Notes: generated by a model not told the origin, from the sequence alone. DNA of 64,000 nucleotides from Allium sativum (GCA_030737875.1 CM060922.1:758457603-758521602); one strand, 5' to 3'; positions 50,045 to 63,005 are shown, counted from the first letter of the stretch. Made by a program: numbers and translations.

Positions 50045-52848
50045 TATAACGACCTGTATTTTACATATTGGAGGATCGTAAAATAATTCTATTTTATTTA
50101 CACGAGGTCGTATCATTCTCATATTTTGATGTATGGTTAGTTAGGATGTTTTGGACATTATGATTTTTACCAGATTGTTTTGTGACCATTTTATCCTTGA
50201 GTATCTTGTTCAAGCCGTATCTTTTGATTGGTCCGGAATTGGATGCTCAAACCTGTGCCATTAGAAAGATTTGATTAGTGGTCATATCGTAGAGTGGTTA
50301 CATTAACAATTCAATGAAGGGGTTAGGGAGATACAACGGTTTTAAGTTTTCCAGTCTACTGAGTAGACTGCTAGGCAGACTAATGGGTTGATTAGGCATG
50401 CCCATTAGGGTTAAGGGATGGTAGTATAAATAAATGGCTGGAGAGATTAGTTAGGTTCTCCATTCATTTGCCCGGTAGTCAAAAGAACTTCTCAAGGCCA
50501 ATCCTCAAAACTAGGAAGGACCAAATAATTAAACTTTTTACGGGGACAAAGAAGTTTTATACTTTTAAAAATTTACTTTTACATATACTTCTTGAGGCTG
50601 AGGTTCTGGTAGATTAGAAAAAGGCCATAGGGGAAGGTCTTTTCATTAAATATGTGAGTTTTTATGTATATGGAATGTTAGACAGTTAAATAATTTTAAG
50701 TTCTTAAGTTTAAAGTTTACGGTTACTTACAGTATTTATATGTTTTAGTTTTTCTGTAAAGTTACTATAATTTATATATTGTATATGACTATTCATTTTC
50801 AGTTATTTACTGTTTATAAGTAATTCTCCTTCTTCTATCCCCTTATTTGTTGTAGTTTTATTTACAGTTATGCTTACGCCCTATTTTATTTGTTTGTTTA
50901 TTTTTGACTCTAGGCCCTGCGAGCAGCCTAAACCATTTCCCTTTTATTTTAGCGCTAAGCCTAGGCCTGGAAAGAGCCTAGGCTTTTATCATTATTTTTG
51001 CATTAAATTGGAATAATGTTGGAATTACATAAAAAGGGATTTTTGAGCATGTTAGGATTGATTAAGTATTATAATCTGAATTGGACTATAAATTAGGGAT
51101 AAAACTTAACACGTAATTCGAGAACATGTAAACATGCAAATTGGAATAATATTAACTTAGTTGGATGCTAAGTAACGTGGAGTTGTGTTGTATAGACAAT
51201 GTAATAATATCTCGTACTCGTGGTCGTCATGGGGACTGGGTAACACAGTAGCTGCCTCCTCTTTCTTCGACATCTTGTCGTAATCGCCTCTTTATTTCTT
51301 CTCCAGCACTTCCCCTCATCTGCAGTGTTACCTAGCTTTCTCCTATGTCGCCTGGGTCGAGCTTCCAATCTCCAGTTCAACCCTAATCTCTGGTTATCGC
51401 TTCGCTGGAAAATATCGTGACTTTTTGATGCTTTTGATCTCAATTCGCAACTAACACCAAGATTCGAGTTCACTCGTGGTCCTCCGAAGGCAGATCTAAC
51501 CCTACCTCTTAGTGAATGGCTTGATTTAGCCCGATTCATGCTGGTTTGTACCTTCAAGTGGGTATCTTTCTATCACTTGGTTGTTTTGGAACTGGATCGA
51601 TAGATTTTTTGATGTTGTAAGTTCACCTTTGACTTTGGTGTTGATCCTTTCTATTGTTCTGGTTTTTGGCTTCCCATGTATCTTGATATGCTTCGACATG
51701 TTTTGCCTTTTCTAGTTTTTTGTGCTCGCAGCAGATCTATCATTGGTATCGATTTTGTTCTCCTTTACCACTATTATCTTCAAACTCATCTCAATTTTAC
51801 TCTTCACAAATGAATCCATTCTGTAACCGCCCCCCTCCGGTGCATGTGGCCATTTCAGGCAACTTGCCTTCTAGGCTACTTCAACTGCTGGCCACTGTAT
51901 AGTATAGGGTTCTATCACGATCGTGGAACTTTTGGAAGATCAATAACTTCTTTTTTGGTATTCAACGTGAATCTGCACTTGTCTAGATGGTAGTTCATGA
52001 TATCAGATTGTGTTTTGAAGCATTTTGACGCGTTGTTGGGGTGCTTGTTTATTATCACTGGTATTTGAGGCTTAGATCTCGATCAATAATTAACATGTAT
52101 CTTGGTGTTGGACGCCGCTCGTATGGGTCATCACTTTCGAGCATAGTTATGTTGTTTGTAGCGATAGTGGTTGTTTATTTTTGTTGTTCATTGCTAAGAT
52201 ACCCATGTTGTTGATATTATATTTTTAGATGGTCTACTTGCATTGGCCATTGGATGGGACTTCACAGTGCCTTCAGCTATACCTAGTATCGATCTCCTTT
52301 CTTCTAGTCTCTATTGTTTATACACTGTTGCAACTTCTTTGTGCTCTTCGAGCCCAGTGCTAAGCCTTTTCTTGGAGTTTATTTGAAGTTCGTGATCCAA
52401 TCTTGTTGTTCTTACTTACAACCACTCAGCTGTGCTTTTTGGTTTGTCATGCTTTTGGTCTGGAAGGTGGCGTGTTGACTGTGGGGAGTTCTTGGCGCGC
52501 AATAATGCCAACCATCATGATTAGGTTCGTATATCATCCTTCATGTCTAGTAAGTAGGTCTCCTTCATTGAGCGTTGTGTTCAACACCTTTCGGTGGACT
52601 ATTGCTTGTGGTCCCGACTTCAACAGCCTATGGGCGGACGATTTTGGCCTTATTGTGGAGAGGAGGTGTTTAATGTACGCTTGAAGATTGTCTATTTCAA
52701 TGCAACTTGGGGTCTGTTCTGTTCTATTGATGGTTTTGTGCTTGCTGAGTTCTAGGTTGCCTTCCTGGTAGATTGGATCCCTATGTTTTGGCGTTGGTTC
52801 ATGCTTTTGTTGTTCTAATCTTTCCATTTGCACTGGGCCTTAGTTTCT
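50045..52848 (+). mobile_element. Element I: first LTR and interior, no recognisable protein
   Basis: The first 320 bp align at about 65-70% by eye with 52849-53166, including 'ggaggatcgtaaaat', 'ttctcatatttt' and 'tttttacca' motifs, and so mark an old LTR pair. The start is TATAAC where the second copy has TGTAAC. A TATA box (50423-50433) gives plus orientation. A possible primer site TGGTATCGATTT starts at 51742, which would put the LTR at about 1.7 kb and the interior at 1.1 kb. There is no convincing polypurine tract and no gag or pol. Open frames within 51168-51557 and 52403-52684 show no domain. Confidence 0.45.
50423..50433 (+). promoter_or_regulatory. TATA box of element I LTR
   Basis: Reads AGTATAAATAA, about 380 bp into the LTR. 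Confidence 0.45.
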
Positions 52849-53166
52849 TGTAACAACCCACATTTTACGTATCGGAGGATCGTAAAATATTTTTATTTTA
52901 TTCCCTAAGGGTTAGATCGTTCTCATATTTTAATATGTGGTTTATAGGGATGTGATACATGTCCATAATTTTTACCAATTTTGTTTGTGATCATTTTGCC
53001 CTTGTCAGTCTTGTACAGGGAATAACTTTTGATTGGGATATAATCCGGTGTTGAGACCTATGCCATTGGAAAGGAAATGATGATTCCCTTTCTATAGAAT
53101 GGTCACATTAAATACTTGGCACAGCGGTAGGAGGAATCGCTGTTTTAAGGTTTTACAGTTGGCTGT
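52849..53166 (+). repeat. Element I, start of second LTR, interrupted by J
   Basis: It begins TGTAACAACCC and aligns with 50045 onward. J inserts after 53166; GCTGT at 53162-53166 would be one copy of J's target duplication. The rest of this LTR is past the window end. Confidence 0.6.
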
Positions 53167-54054
53167 TGTAACTACCCGGAAAATCAGAATCAATTTAAAA
53201 TTTTTATTTTGCTATTTTATTGAATTTTGAATAGTTAAAATAATTTATTTTAAATAATAATGATTAAAAACTTATTTAAATCGAAGTTAGAACGAATATA
53301 TTTATTTTAATTTTAAAAGGAGTTATAAATAGCACGGTAGTTTAAAATTTTGAATTCAAACTTTGGCTGACTGTATAGGATGCAAAATAAATCGGATTTT
53401 GGTGAAACCAAAAATATAGAATCTATTTAAGAATATCTTTCCAACGAATCTAAAAAATTGAAATTTCATAGCAGGATTCAAAAGTTATGACCAGTTGAAT
53501 ATTCGGAACAGTCGCTATGGAATTCGTTATAATATATAGCCCGTATAAATAGCCATTTTGCAAACGACCTCCGTTTTCGATGAAACCATCTGATTGGATC
53601 CGGAATGACAAATTATTGCAGGATTCCAATTTTCATAATTTTTGGAATCAATATGTGAGCGTGGCAAAAGAAAATGTGTTTTGACAACTTCTGTCAATTT
53701 CAGTCGACCAGAAAATGGCCGTTTTTCGAACGGTCTCCAAATTCCATAAAATTAATTTTGTTAGGACCGTATCGTCAAAACATAGCTAGATTTATTTTTC
53801 GGGAATTTTTAGAGTTAGACTGTGGGCAAATAAATTAAAATGTTCGATCAAATTAAATAATTAAATGTTTTATATATAATTTAATGAATAACTGACTAAA
53901 ACAGTCGAATGGGCCTACGAGGCATATTCCATTGTGTCCGAAATAGGGGTATTTAGCTGGGGGCGTCACTCGTTGGGTTTGATTTGGAATTAAGAACAAT
54001 ATAGGAATTAAACTGAAATTAAATAGAATTAAATAAAAATAAAATGGAAATACC

Positions 54055-54066
54055 GTATAAATACGG
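54055..54066 (+). promoter_or_regulatory. TATA box of the J 5' LTR
   Basis: GTATAAATACGG, about 890 bp into the LTR, followed by a GC-richer leader. The 3' LTR has the equivalent ATATAAATACAG at 63908-63919. A second TATA-like site (CGTATAAATAG) lies at 53542. Confidence 0.55.
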
Positions 54067-55054
54067 TGTATAGCGTATACCCCTGTTTCTTTGGTATGCG
54101 TCGCCACCATCGGTTTTTAATGGCCACAAACCTCCATCGTCCCTCCTCTGATTCCACCCAGATCACTCAATAAAACCCTAGGGTCCATTGGAAGTTTCTG
54201 AAGACCTCTCCGTACTCTTCAAATCCATATAAGATTCGGAATTTTTCATTCGGTATCCATTGAGAACCGCGACCCCGAAGTCCTCGACTTTCCGCCGCCG
54301 CCGCTCAGTCGACCCGTCATCGCGGGGAGGCTACCATCGTCGTTTTGCGCGCGCCTCAGAGCTCTCCGACGTGGTGCGATTGGATCGTCGCCAAGCTAAA
54401 GAGGTTGCGCGCGAAGGTTAACCCTAGTTTTGAAGCTTCTGAAAAATTCGACGGCTCCAATCTGAATATAGAAGAAGGTGTAATATTTTAATTAATTAAT
54501 TAATTTTATTTAAATTGTTTACAACCTTCGTAAAACCATATCTTCGTCATACGATAACGAAATTCGATGAAACAGGAAGCGTTGGAATTCTTGAATCGAG
54601 ATCTACATTTCAGAAGAGACCGCAAATTTTTTGGAGCATTTGACAAATTAAGAAGAATTAAAACAGCGATGTGAGATTTCTGAATCCAAATATATTAAAT
54701 AAAATTATATCAGCATGCAGACGGAGTTTAGAAACTCCCAACACCCGTCGTCCACAGACCATAGACGACTTGATTGTTTTGTGGTATGTAATTGATTGAT
54801 TTTTGGGTGCTTGATTATGGTTGAAAAAATGAAATTGATTAATATTGTGGCATTAGACTGCTAGAAAAATGTATTAGGAAATTAAACTTCATGTGAAGCC
54901 GTGAGGCCTAAGGTAGTGCGAGGAGCCGTACATCGGGACAGTGTCGGTTTTAATTACCCTACCGTTATGCTGCCGAAATTTTCTGAAATATTCATGTGTT
55001 ATAAAATACTCATATATGAAATGAAAATCTTCTGAATATTAAAAATTCACATTT

Positions 55055-55780
55055 TTATTGTGAATGTATAAATTATAAAAATGATCATCGCCCGAAAATA
55101 GAAATATGTTAACAATAAAAATCACATTTTTATTGTGTAAGAAAAATGTTCACGTTTGAAAGGAAAATGTGTAAGCAATAAAAATCATATTTTTTATTTA
55201 TGCATTATGGAAAATATTCATTATGACATAAAAAAAGTAATTTGAACAATAAAAAGTACATTTTTATTGTATTCATAGAAAGTATGAAAATGTTCAAGTT
55301 TTAAAAATAAAAACATGTTTACATTAAAAATCTCAATTTTAATGTAAAGAAAGAAAATATAAAAAATGTTCATGTTTTTTTAAAATGAAAACATGTTTAC
55401 ATTAAAAATCTCATTTTAAATGTAATAAGATAAAATAGGGAAAATGTACATTGTATAAAATAAAACATGTTAACATTTAAAAATCCCAATTTTAATGTAA
55501 TGTGAGAAAATAGAAAATGTACATGTTTTGAAAATAAAAACATGGTTACATTAAAGATCACATTTTTAAATCTAATATATAATATATAAAGAAAAATGTT
55601 CATGTTTAATATAAAAACATGAAACATCAAAAATCTTATTTTTAATAAAAGAATGGTTCATAGGAAAATTGTTCATGTAGGATAAAAGGGTTGAAACATT
55701 AAAATCACATTTTTAATATAAAAAGTAGATTCATTAGAAAATATTCACTGTTTGAATATAAATGTTAAAACAATATTTTT
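55055..55780 (+). repeat. Array of imperfect hairpins in the J LTR, period about 75-80 bp
   Basis: Units repeat 'aaaatgttcatgtttt...aaaacatg' and 'acattaaaaatc...ttttaatgt'. Starts of the 'atgttcatg' part lie near 55290, 55366, 55443, 55518, 55597 and 55668. Most units contain two inverted repeats. One near 55111-55137 has arms ACAATAAAAAT and ATTTTTATTGT around a 3-base loop. Confidence 0.75.
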
Positions 55781-55799
55781 AACATGATTATAAACATAT

Positions 55800-56330
55800 G
55801 TTAGAAAAGGAATGAATAAAGATTACATTTTTATATGTAATCAAAGCAAAGAATAGAAATTTACATTTTTCAATGTAAATAAAATATGATTAGGAATTTA
55901 CATTTTTCAATGTAAATAAAATATGATTATGAATTTACATTTTTCAATGTAAATAAAATATGATTAGAAATTTACATTTTTCAATGTAAATAAAGAATGA
56001 ATATAGGAATTTACATTTTTCAATGTAAATAAAGAATGGAATAGGAATTTACATTTTTCAATGGAAACAAAGAATGAAATAATAAGGATCACATTTTTCA
56101 ATGTGATCATATATTGAAATAAAGATTACATTTTTCAATGTAATTGTATATTGAAATAAAGATTACATTTTTCAATGTAATTGTATATTGAAATAAAGAT
56201 CACATTTTTCAATGTAATTATATATATTGAAATAAAGTTTACATTTTCTAGTGTAATAATATATTGAAATAAAGGACTACAATTTTCAAGGTAAAAAAGG
56301 GATAAATAAAAATTACATTTTAATGTATAT
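55800..56330 (+). repeat. Array of short hairpins in the J LTR, period about 36-42 bp
   Basis: About a dozen units carry TTACATTTTTCAATGTAA, an inverted repeat with arms TTACATT and AATGTAA. One unit (56087-56108) has GATCACAT and ATGTGATC, where both arms changed together. Spacers are 'taaaatatgattag' in the first half and 'atatattgaaataaag' in the second. Confidence 0.8.
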
Positions 56331-58432
56331 ATGATTTCATATATAAAGGAAATCAATGTTGAATTGAAAATGGTGTTGAAACCATCGAATGATTTAAATT
56401 TATATAGTTATATATAAATATAAATTAAAATAAAACGAACCGCGCTGCTGTAGTTCGTGTTTCGAAATCGTAACTTCAAATGATTATACTGAAAGATCCG
56501 ACCAACGGATTTTCCAAAAATTGGAACCGTTGGGTTCGTTTTGGAAAGATCTTTCCAATCATATAAAATTCGCTAAGATCCAATGGTTAGATTTTGAGAA
56601 ATGTGTAAATCAAATTTTGGTGAAAACAGCGCTAGGGCCATGTAATGACCCGAAGCGTCGTTTAATTAAAAATGGCTATTTTTAAACAAATAAAAATAGC
56701 AATAAATTGTTATAAAATATTATAAACGATATGGAATGAAAAGAATTGATTTAAATTATATATATTTGAGAATGATTTGAAAAGTTCGAGCTAACTCTCA
56801 TTTCAAATAATTATACGACGATTGGAAGTCGAAGATTCGAAGACGGTGATTGAAGACCAGCGATCTTCACATCGAATGGACGACTACTGATGCCCTGGAC
56901 TGACTTGCTCCCAGGAAAGGGTTACAGTGGTAGTTGTCCGGACGTACTTGTTGATTGTCCATATTAGTGAGCACCTCTCTACCGTATTGGACATATGGGA
57001 CGACGAATAAGGTGTCCCCGGTTTCGTTCAGACCCAGAATGGACTTGTAAATGGATGTATGTCTGACATTGGATTTCACTCCATGTAAATTGATTTCTAT
57101 TTAATATATATCTATATGGTGGCGGAGAATTTATTCTCTTGCTTAACACCCTTCTCTGAGACGCACAAGCTCAGAGGTTATATATTGATAGTTATCGATC
57201 GCATGGCGTGAATTGTCAGTGTGGCATGCCAAGATGCAAATGATCAAGGCTTATTGTTGAAAAGCAGAGCCTTGTGGTTGATGATCAAAGCACAGCTTTA
57301 TTGTTGCATAGCTTTGTGTATAGCATTACTTCGCGAGCCTCACACCCCGGTATGAATTAAAATGGGAGAAGGATCCAGGGAGAACATGCGTTTCTTTCTA
57401 GCTAGAAGTGGTGTATGGGTTTTACAAGCCCAGATATTTTTACTTATGTGGATGATGGAAAGCGAGGTACCTCAGATATTGAGTCCTTAGTGGCTCTATT
57501 TACGCCCCATGGGGCGGGGATACATATTGTTCAGGAATTGTATATAATCCACTAACATTAGTTGTGGACTGGCCCTGTGGCTCTTAAAGGTCACTCGAGC
57601 TCTGACCTGAGACATGGGCTAGATTGTCTCGAATTCGGTAAGGATGATCCCTTGCCTTGGTTCATTATGGAAATCCAACTTCCAATACAACCCATACGGT
57701 TTTAATTGTAAACCTATATTTGTCGACATAGTATATGGTAGTTATGCCATCTATGATTGATTTATTATGATTGAACTGTTTTTGAAAACATATATACACT
57801 AATAATATTAATCCGTTTTATCGTATCAAAGGTAAAACTCTATCATCCAGTTTGCGTTGCATTGTGTGATGGGACTTGAGTCTTATAATGGTTTCATTTT
57901 TTTAAAAAAGCATTGCGTTGTTTGATGATTTACTTTATGTATGCACTGGCAATCCAATGGAGTAAACCCATTCCGCTTTAGCGGCGTGGTCCTGTGATTA
58001 GCCTTATTATTAAATAGATTATAGAAGATTTCTCATACCAGTCCCATGACTGACTCGTAGTTTGTTTCACTTTGCAAACTCGGGTGCCCTCTTTCCTACA
58101 TGGGCAGCCTTGTATATAGGTTTTAGCAGATTCATTCTAGATAGCTATGGAGCTGAAGATGGATCCTATCATTTCTATTATGCTATTCTCACTTCATTTA
58201 GTATATTATGTTTGATTCCGCTGCAGACATTTTATATTAAGTTGGAAATTGTATTATGTACTAAGTATGATCCTATTATGCTATGTAACTCCGATGATAT
58301 ATTATTCCCAGTGTAATTTGTTGTACTTTATCTGCTTTAGTTCTATATTTCTTTTCTGTTGATATTGTTTATGTGTTATATTCCAATGATTATCCTTGCT
58401 TTCGTACTACGGGAGTTTGGGGTCATCACAGT

Positions 58433-58445
58433 TGGTATCAGAGCT
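58433..58445 (+). other. Primer-binding site of element J
   Basis: TGGTATCAGAGCT, 2 bases inside the LTR edge at 58430, with 12 bases matching the complement of initiator Met tRNA. Confidence 0.92.
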
Positions 58446-58683
58446 TTGGTTAAACTTAGCTCGGAATATAACATATAAATGAACCGGACAGAAATAGAAT
58501 CAGCAATATTTTAAAATGAATGACTCATCATAGATAGGACTAGTTATGTCCTAGAATGAGTATAGCAGAATAAAACACACCCCCATAGAATCATTTACAT
58601 TTAAATATATGTCTCTATGCTTTACAATATCTATTATGTTGGCCTGACTTTTTGTCTGCTATTTGCAGACATAGGAGAAAATG

Positions 58684-59661
58684 AGTGGCAGAAACAGAAG
58701 AAGTAATTCTATGGTTTGACAATCTAATGAGCCAATCGTGCTCCCACAACCAGAGCCCGACCTGGAAGCTATAGTAATGAAATATCAAAATCTGGGTGGA
58801 GTACAGTTTTCGGGCAAAGAATCTGTGATTGAAACACAAGCGTGGATGCGTTCTGCTGAGAGAATCTTTCAAGGCTTAAAGCTGAGAGATGATCAGAAAA
58901 GATTACTTGCTCCTTCAGCACTCAAACACGAAGCTCTAATCTGGTGGGAAACTGTTACTGAGGAAAATCCAGAAGGTAATATTACCTGGGATAGATTCAA
59001 AGAAATTTTCAAAGATAGATTTATTCCTCCAGAAGCAACTAAGCGACTATATGATGAGTTTTACAATCTGAAACAAGGAGATACGACCATCCAAGAATAT
59101 TAGAATAAATTCAATGAACTTTCTCACTTTGCCCCAGAACTAATTCAAGATCCTGTAAGGTACAATCTGAGATTTATCAAAGGATTTCAAAAGAAATACG
59201 AAGGTAGAGTACTTGCTCATGTGAATCTCCCATTCTCTGAAATGATTCAAATGGCTTATCGCTATGAGTATAATGATAAACAACATGGTTGGGAAGATAA
59301 AGAGGAAGGCAGTTCTAGCAGCAAAAGGAAGTTGGAAACTGATAGCCTAGAGGCAAGCACAAAGCTCGAGGTCAGTAAAAAGCCTATACCTGATAAGAAA
59401 AAGGTTGAATCTAAAGAAGAACCGTTAACGACTACCATATGCAATAACTGTAATAAGCCAGGGCATTTGTTAAGGAATTGCAAATCTTCGAAGAAGCGAA
59501 AGAATGATGGATCTAAATTCAAGAGGAAGTTCCAAGAGGATAGAAAATGCAATAAATGCCATCAGACTGGTCATCTTGCAAAGAGTTTCCAAATATCAAA
59601 GGAGTCTGTAATAGCTCATGTAATTGAAGTAGCAGAAACTCCAGCACCCTCGTCTAGTCAG
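58684..59661 (+). pseudogene. gag: Element J gag remnant
   Basis: ATG at 58684 after a 238-bp leader. One frame of 326 codons is interrupted by TGA at 58717-58719 and TAG at 59101-59103, and ends at TAA 59662. The gag core runs from about codon 40 (QAWMRSAERIF, WWETVTEENPEG, FYNLKQGDTTIQEY). Knuckle 1 is intact (CNNCNKPGHLLRNC, 59440-59481). Knuckle 2 (59548-59589) has Phe in place of the last Cys, so it could not hold zinc normally. Protease follows in the same frame, so gag and pol were probably one polyprotein. It differs from the gag of B and D in length and sequence. Confidence 0.9.
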
Positions 59662-62600
59662 TAATGGCCTGATGTTTTAGAAGACACTCTCACTGTCAAC
59701 GATATTCCAGTTAAAGTATTGTTTGATACAGGTGCGTCACAAAGCTTTATCTCTTGCCATATGTTTAAGAAGTTGAAGTTAAAACTAAGGAACCTTAAGG
59801 AATCGGTTAGAGTTCATAATCCGATAGGAGGATCTCTTATTCTCGGTGTGTTTGTAAAGTGCCCGTTTCTTTTTTCCATTATCGGTTTCCTTGCACCTTG
59901 ATTGTCATGGATTTTACTGAATTTGATATCATTCTTGGGCTAGACTGGTTAACCAAATATGAGGCCGAAGTCAAATGTGCAGAAAGAGTTGTCAGAATTA
60001 AAACGAAGCTTGCCAATGTTGTTATACTCTGTGTTGGCTTAGATTCAGACTGAAAGGAATTTTGGGCTGCTCTTGAGGTTTCTCCCACTGCTATTGAAGA
60101 TATTCCTGTTGTTAAAAACTATGCGGATGTATTTCAAGAAGTTGATAGCTTACCTCCGCGAAGAGAAATTGACTTCAAGACTGATCTAGTTCCAAATGCA
60201 AGGTCAGTCGTGCATCCTATTCGGAGAATAACATGGAAAGAGAAAGAAGAATTGGGCAATCAAACTAAACAGCTTTTGTGGAAAGGTCTGATCAAGCCTA
60301 GCTTTTCAAATTGGCCTGCTGCAGTAATGTTTGTCCCAAAGTCAGATGGTACTCTCAAACTGTGTGTGGATTACCGAGATTTAAATGAGCAGACATTCAA
60401 GAATAAATATCCATTGCCCTGTATAGATGATTTGTTGGATCGGTTAAATGGAGCTAAAATATTTTCTAAAATCGACCTAGCTATAGGTTTCCATCAACTG
60501 TGTATTGCCGAAGAGTGTGTTCCTTTGATAGCTTTCAGAGGTCCAGACATATTTTATGAATGGTTAGTAATGCCGTTCGGCTTATGCAACGCTCCAGCTT
60601 ATTTTGTCGATTTAATGAATCGAGTATTACGCGATGTCCTGAATAAATTCGTGCTGGTTTTCATCGACGACATTTTAATCTTCTCAAAATCAACTACCAA
60701 GCATGAAAAACATTTGGAAATTCCGAGAAAGAATGTATTAAAAGTCAAATTTTCTAAATGTGTATTCCGGCAAGAAGTGAAGTTCCTCGGTCATGTAGTA
60801 TCGAAGGAAGGAATTTCGGTGGATCCTAGCAAGATCACAACCATTCAAGATTGGAAGCAGCCTAGCACTCCTACCGAAGTCAAAAGTTTCCTAGGATTGG
60901 CTGGCTATTATCGGAAATTCGTTAAGGAGTTCTCGAAACTGTCTTGTCCATTAATGAAGCTCACAAAGAAGCACACAAAGTTTAATTGGACACCTGAATG
61001 TGAGGTAGCTTTCCAAGAGCTGAAATTGAGGTTGACCACTGCTCCTGTATTGACTATTATTGATGGCAATCAAGATTTGAAAATCTGGACCGATGCTTCT
61101 ATTGAAGGTATTGGTGTGGTATTAATGCAAAGAGAAAGTAGTTGCTTACGCTAGTCGTCAGTTGAAACCACATGAGAAGAAATACCCCATTCATGATCTT
61201 GAGTTGATGGCCATCATGTTCTCTTTGAAAATATGGAGACACTATCTTTTGGATGAGAAGTTCGAGTTGTATACGGACCATAAATCCTTGAAGTATCTGT
61301 TCACCCAAAGGGACTTGAATTTGAGGAAGCAACGTTGGGTAGAATTTCTTGCGGCCTATGACCTGGACATCTTGTATACTCCAGGAAAAGCCAATGTTGT
61401 GGCGGATGCGCTTAGCAGAAAGAATGCGGGTGTCGCCAATCTCATCATTACACCTACATTGATTGATAAATCTCTGCTCTTTAGAAGGATGGTGAATTTA
61501 TACAGAGAATTAGTAAAAGAGTTCGGGAAGGCGAACCCTCCAGTTTCCAAATTGATAACAAAGGAGTTCTGAGGTTAAAAGGCTGAATTTGTGTCCTGAA
61601 TATTCCTGAGCTTAGAAGAGAATTAATGGATGAATGTCATAAATCCAATCTTTGTATTCATCCAGGGGTGAGTAAGATGTATCATGATCTCAATCGCACG
61701 TTCTGGTGGAAATCTATTAAAAGAGACATCTCCATTTATGTCAGCATGTGTTCTACTTGCCAGTAAGTCAAGAGTGATCAGCAAAAACCTGTCGGATTGT
61801 TACAATCACTAGAAGTTCCAAGTTGGAAGTGGGATCAAATCTCCATGGATTTTATTGTTGGCTTTCCCCGAACTAGAAAAGGTAATGACAGTATTTGTGT
61901 GATCGTTAATCGTTTCACGAAGTCTTCCCACTGTATTCCTGTCAAATCAACTAGAACAGCTCAAAGCTTGGCGAAAATTTATTTCAAAGAAATTGTTTGA
62001 CTGCATGGAGTTCCCAATAGCATTGTTAGTGACCGTGACCCTATATTTGCTAGTAAATTCTAGGAAGCATTTCAAGAGGAGTTGGGGACAACATTAAATC
62101 CGAGCACCGCTTATCATCCTCAAACAGATGGCCAGACTGAGAGGGTGAATCATATACTTGAAGACTTGTTGCGGGCATGTATTCTTGACTTTGGCGGATC
62201 ATGGGAAGATCACTTGCACTTGGTTGAATTCTCCTATAACAACAGTTACCAAGCAAGCTTGCAAATGTCACCATTCGAAGCATTATATGGCAAGCCTTAT
62301 AGATCTCCCACATGTTGGGTTGAACCAGGCAATAGACTAGTATTGGACCCCGACATGATTCGAGAAGCTTCAAATAAAGTTGACTTTATTAAGAAACGAT
62401 TACTAGCAGCTCATAGCCGATTGAAAAGTAATACAGATTCAAGAAGAAGGGATTTGGAATTTTCTATTGGCGATTATGTGTACGTGAGAGTTTCTCCATT
62501 AAGAGGAGTAATTCGTTTTGGGAAGACTGGGAAGTTGGCTCCTAGATTCATTGGTCCATTCCCTATTCTAGATAGAATTTGAACTCTCGCTTACAGGGTT

Positions 62601-62903
62601 CAGTTGCCTGACTGGTTGCCACGGGTACATGATGTATTCCATGTGTCTCAACTTCGGAAGCATGTACATGATCCAGACTTGATTATGGAGGAAGCTGCAC
62701 AGCAAGATTTGGAGATTACCCCGAGCTTAGCAGTAAGAAGAGAGCCTGTAAAGATCATTGGAAAAGAAACCCGAGTTCTGAGGAACAAAAGAATTCATTT
62801 AGTTAAGGTGCAGTGGAGCGAAGATCCTAGAGACTATACATGGGAGACCGAGGATAGCATCAAATAGGCTTATCCTCAGTGCAGAGTGGATATCTCTGAC
62901 TAG
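59662..62903 (+). pseudogene. pol: Element J pol remnant: protease, RT, RNase H, integrase, chromodomain-like tail
   Basis: The protease site DTGAS is at 59725. A frame change follows near 59860-59900 and a TGA lies at 60051. RT (60210-61154, 314 residues, the best block) has [16 protein letters not shown] and FIDD at 60660-60671. RNase H starts in the same frame ([14 protein letters not shown]), shifts near 61133 and continues to TGA 61570 ([19 protein letters not shown]). Integrase returns to the RT frame: zinc segment (61630-61765), first Asp in MDFIVGFPR, then SDRDP and TERVN, broken by TAA 61764, TGA 61998, TAG 62062 and TGA 62580. The GPF module is just before 62580. The tail KVQWSEDPRDYTWETED ends near TAG 62865; the ancestral end is probably TAG 62901-62903. 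Non-functional. Confidence 0.92.
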
Positions 62904-62992
62904 CTCTAGTGCAAGGTACATTTACCTTATTTTACATTTTCTGTTTTGTTTCCTACTTTACTGTTGTTTCCTTTTCGGGACGAAAAGATTTT

Positions 62993-63005
62993 AAGTAGAG
63001 GAGAT
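62993..63005 (+). other. Polypurine tract of element J
   Basis: AAGTAGAGGAGAT directly before the 3' LTR, preceded by GGGACGAAAAGA as in other chromoviruses. Confidence 0.75.

Larger units (their letters stand above)
53167..58430 (+). repeat. Element J, 5' LTR (5,264 bp)
   Basis: It begins TGTAACTACCC and ends GGTCATCACA two bases before the primer site. It holds a U3 of about 0.9 kb, a TATA box at 54055, a GC-richer leader (about 54100-54420), two hairpin arrays (55055-56330) and a long U5. At 56642 an internal TGTAATGACCCG resembles an LTR start and pairs with the 3' end GGTCATCACA; whether this is a fused or nested LTR cannot be settled here because the other copy runs off the window. Confidence 0.85.

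Noticed and set aside
51168..51557. 129-codon Arg-rich open frame on minus
   Set aside because: It lies opposite the plus-strand leader of element I. Arg richness comes from the pyrimidine-rich plus strand.
55800..56330. Regular palindromic repeats resembling a CRISPR array
   Set aside because: Spacers are themselves repeated, units lie inside a plant LTR, and no cas gene exists. This is a hairpin minisatellite.
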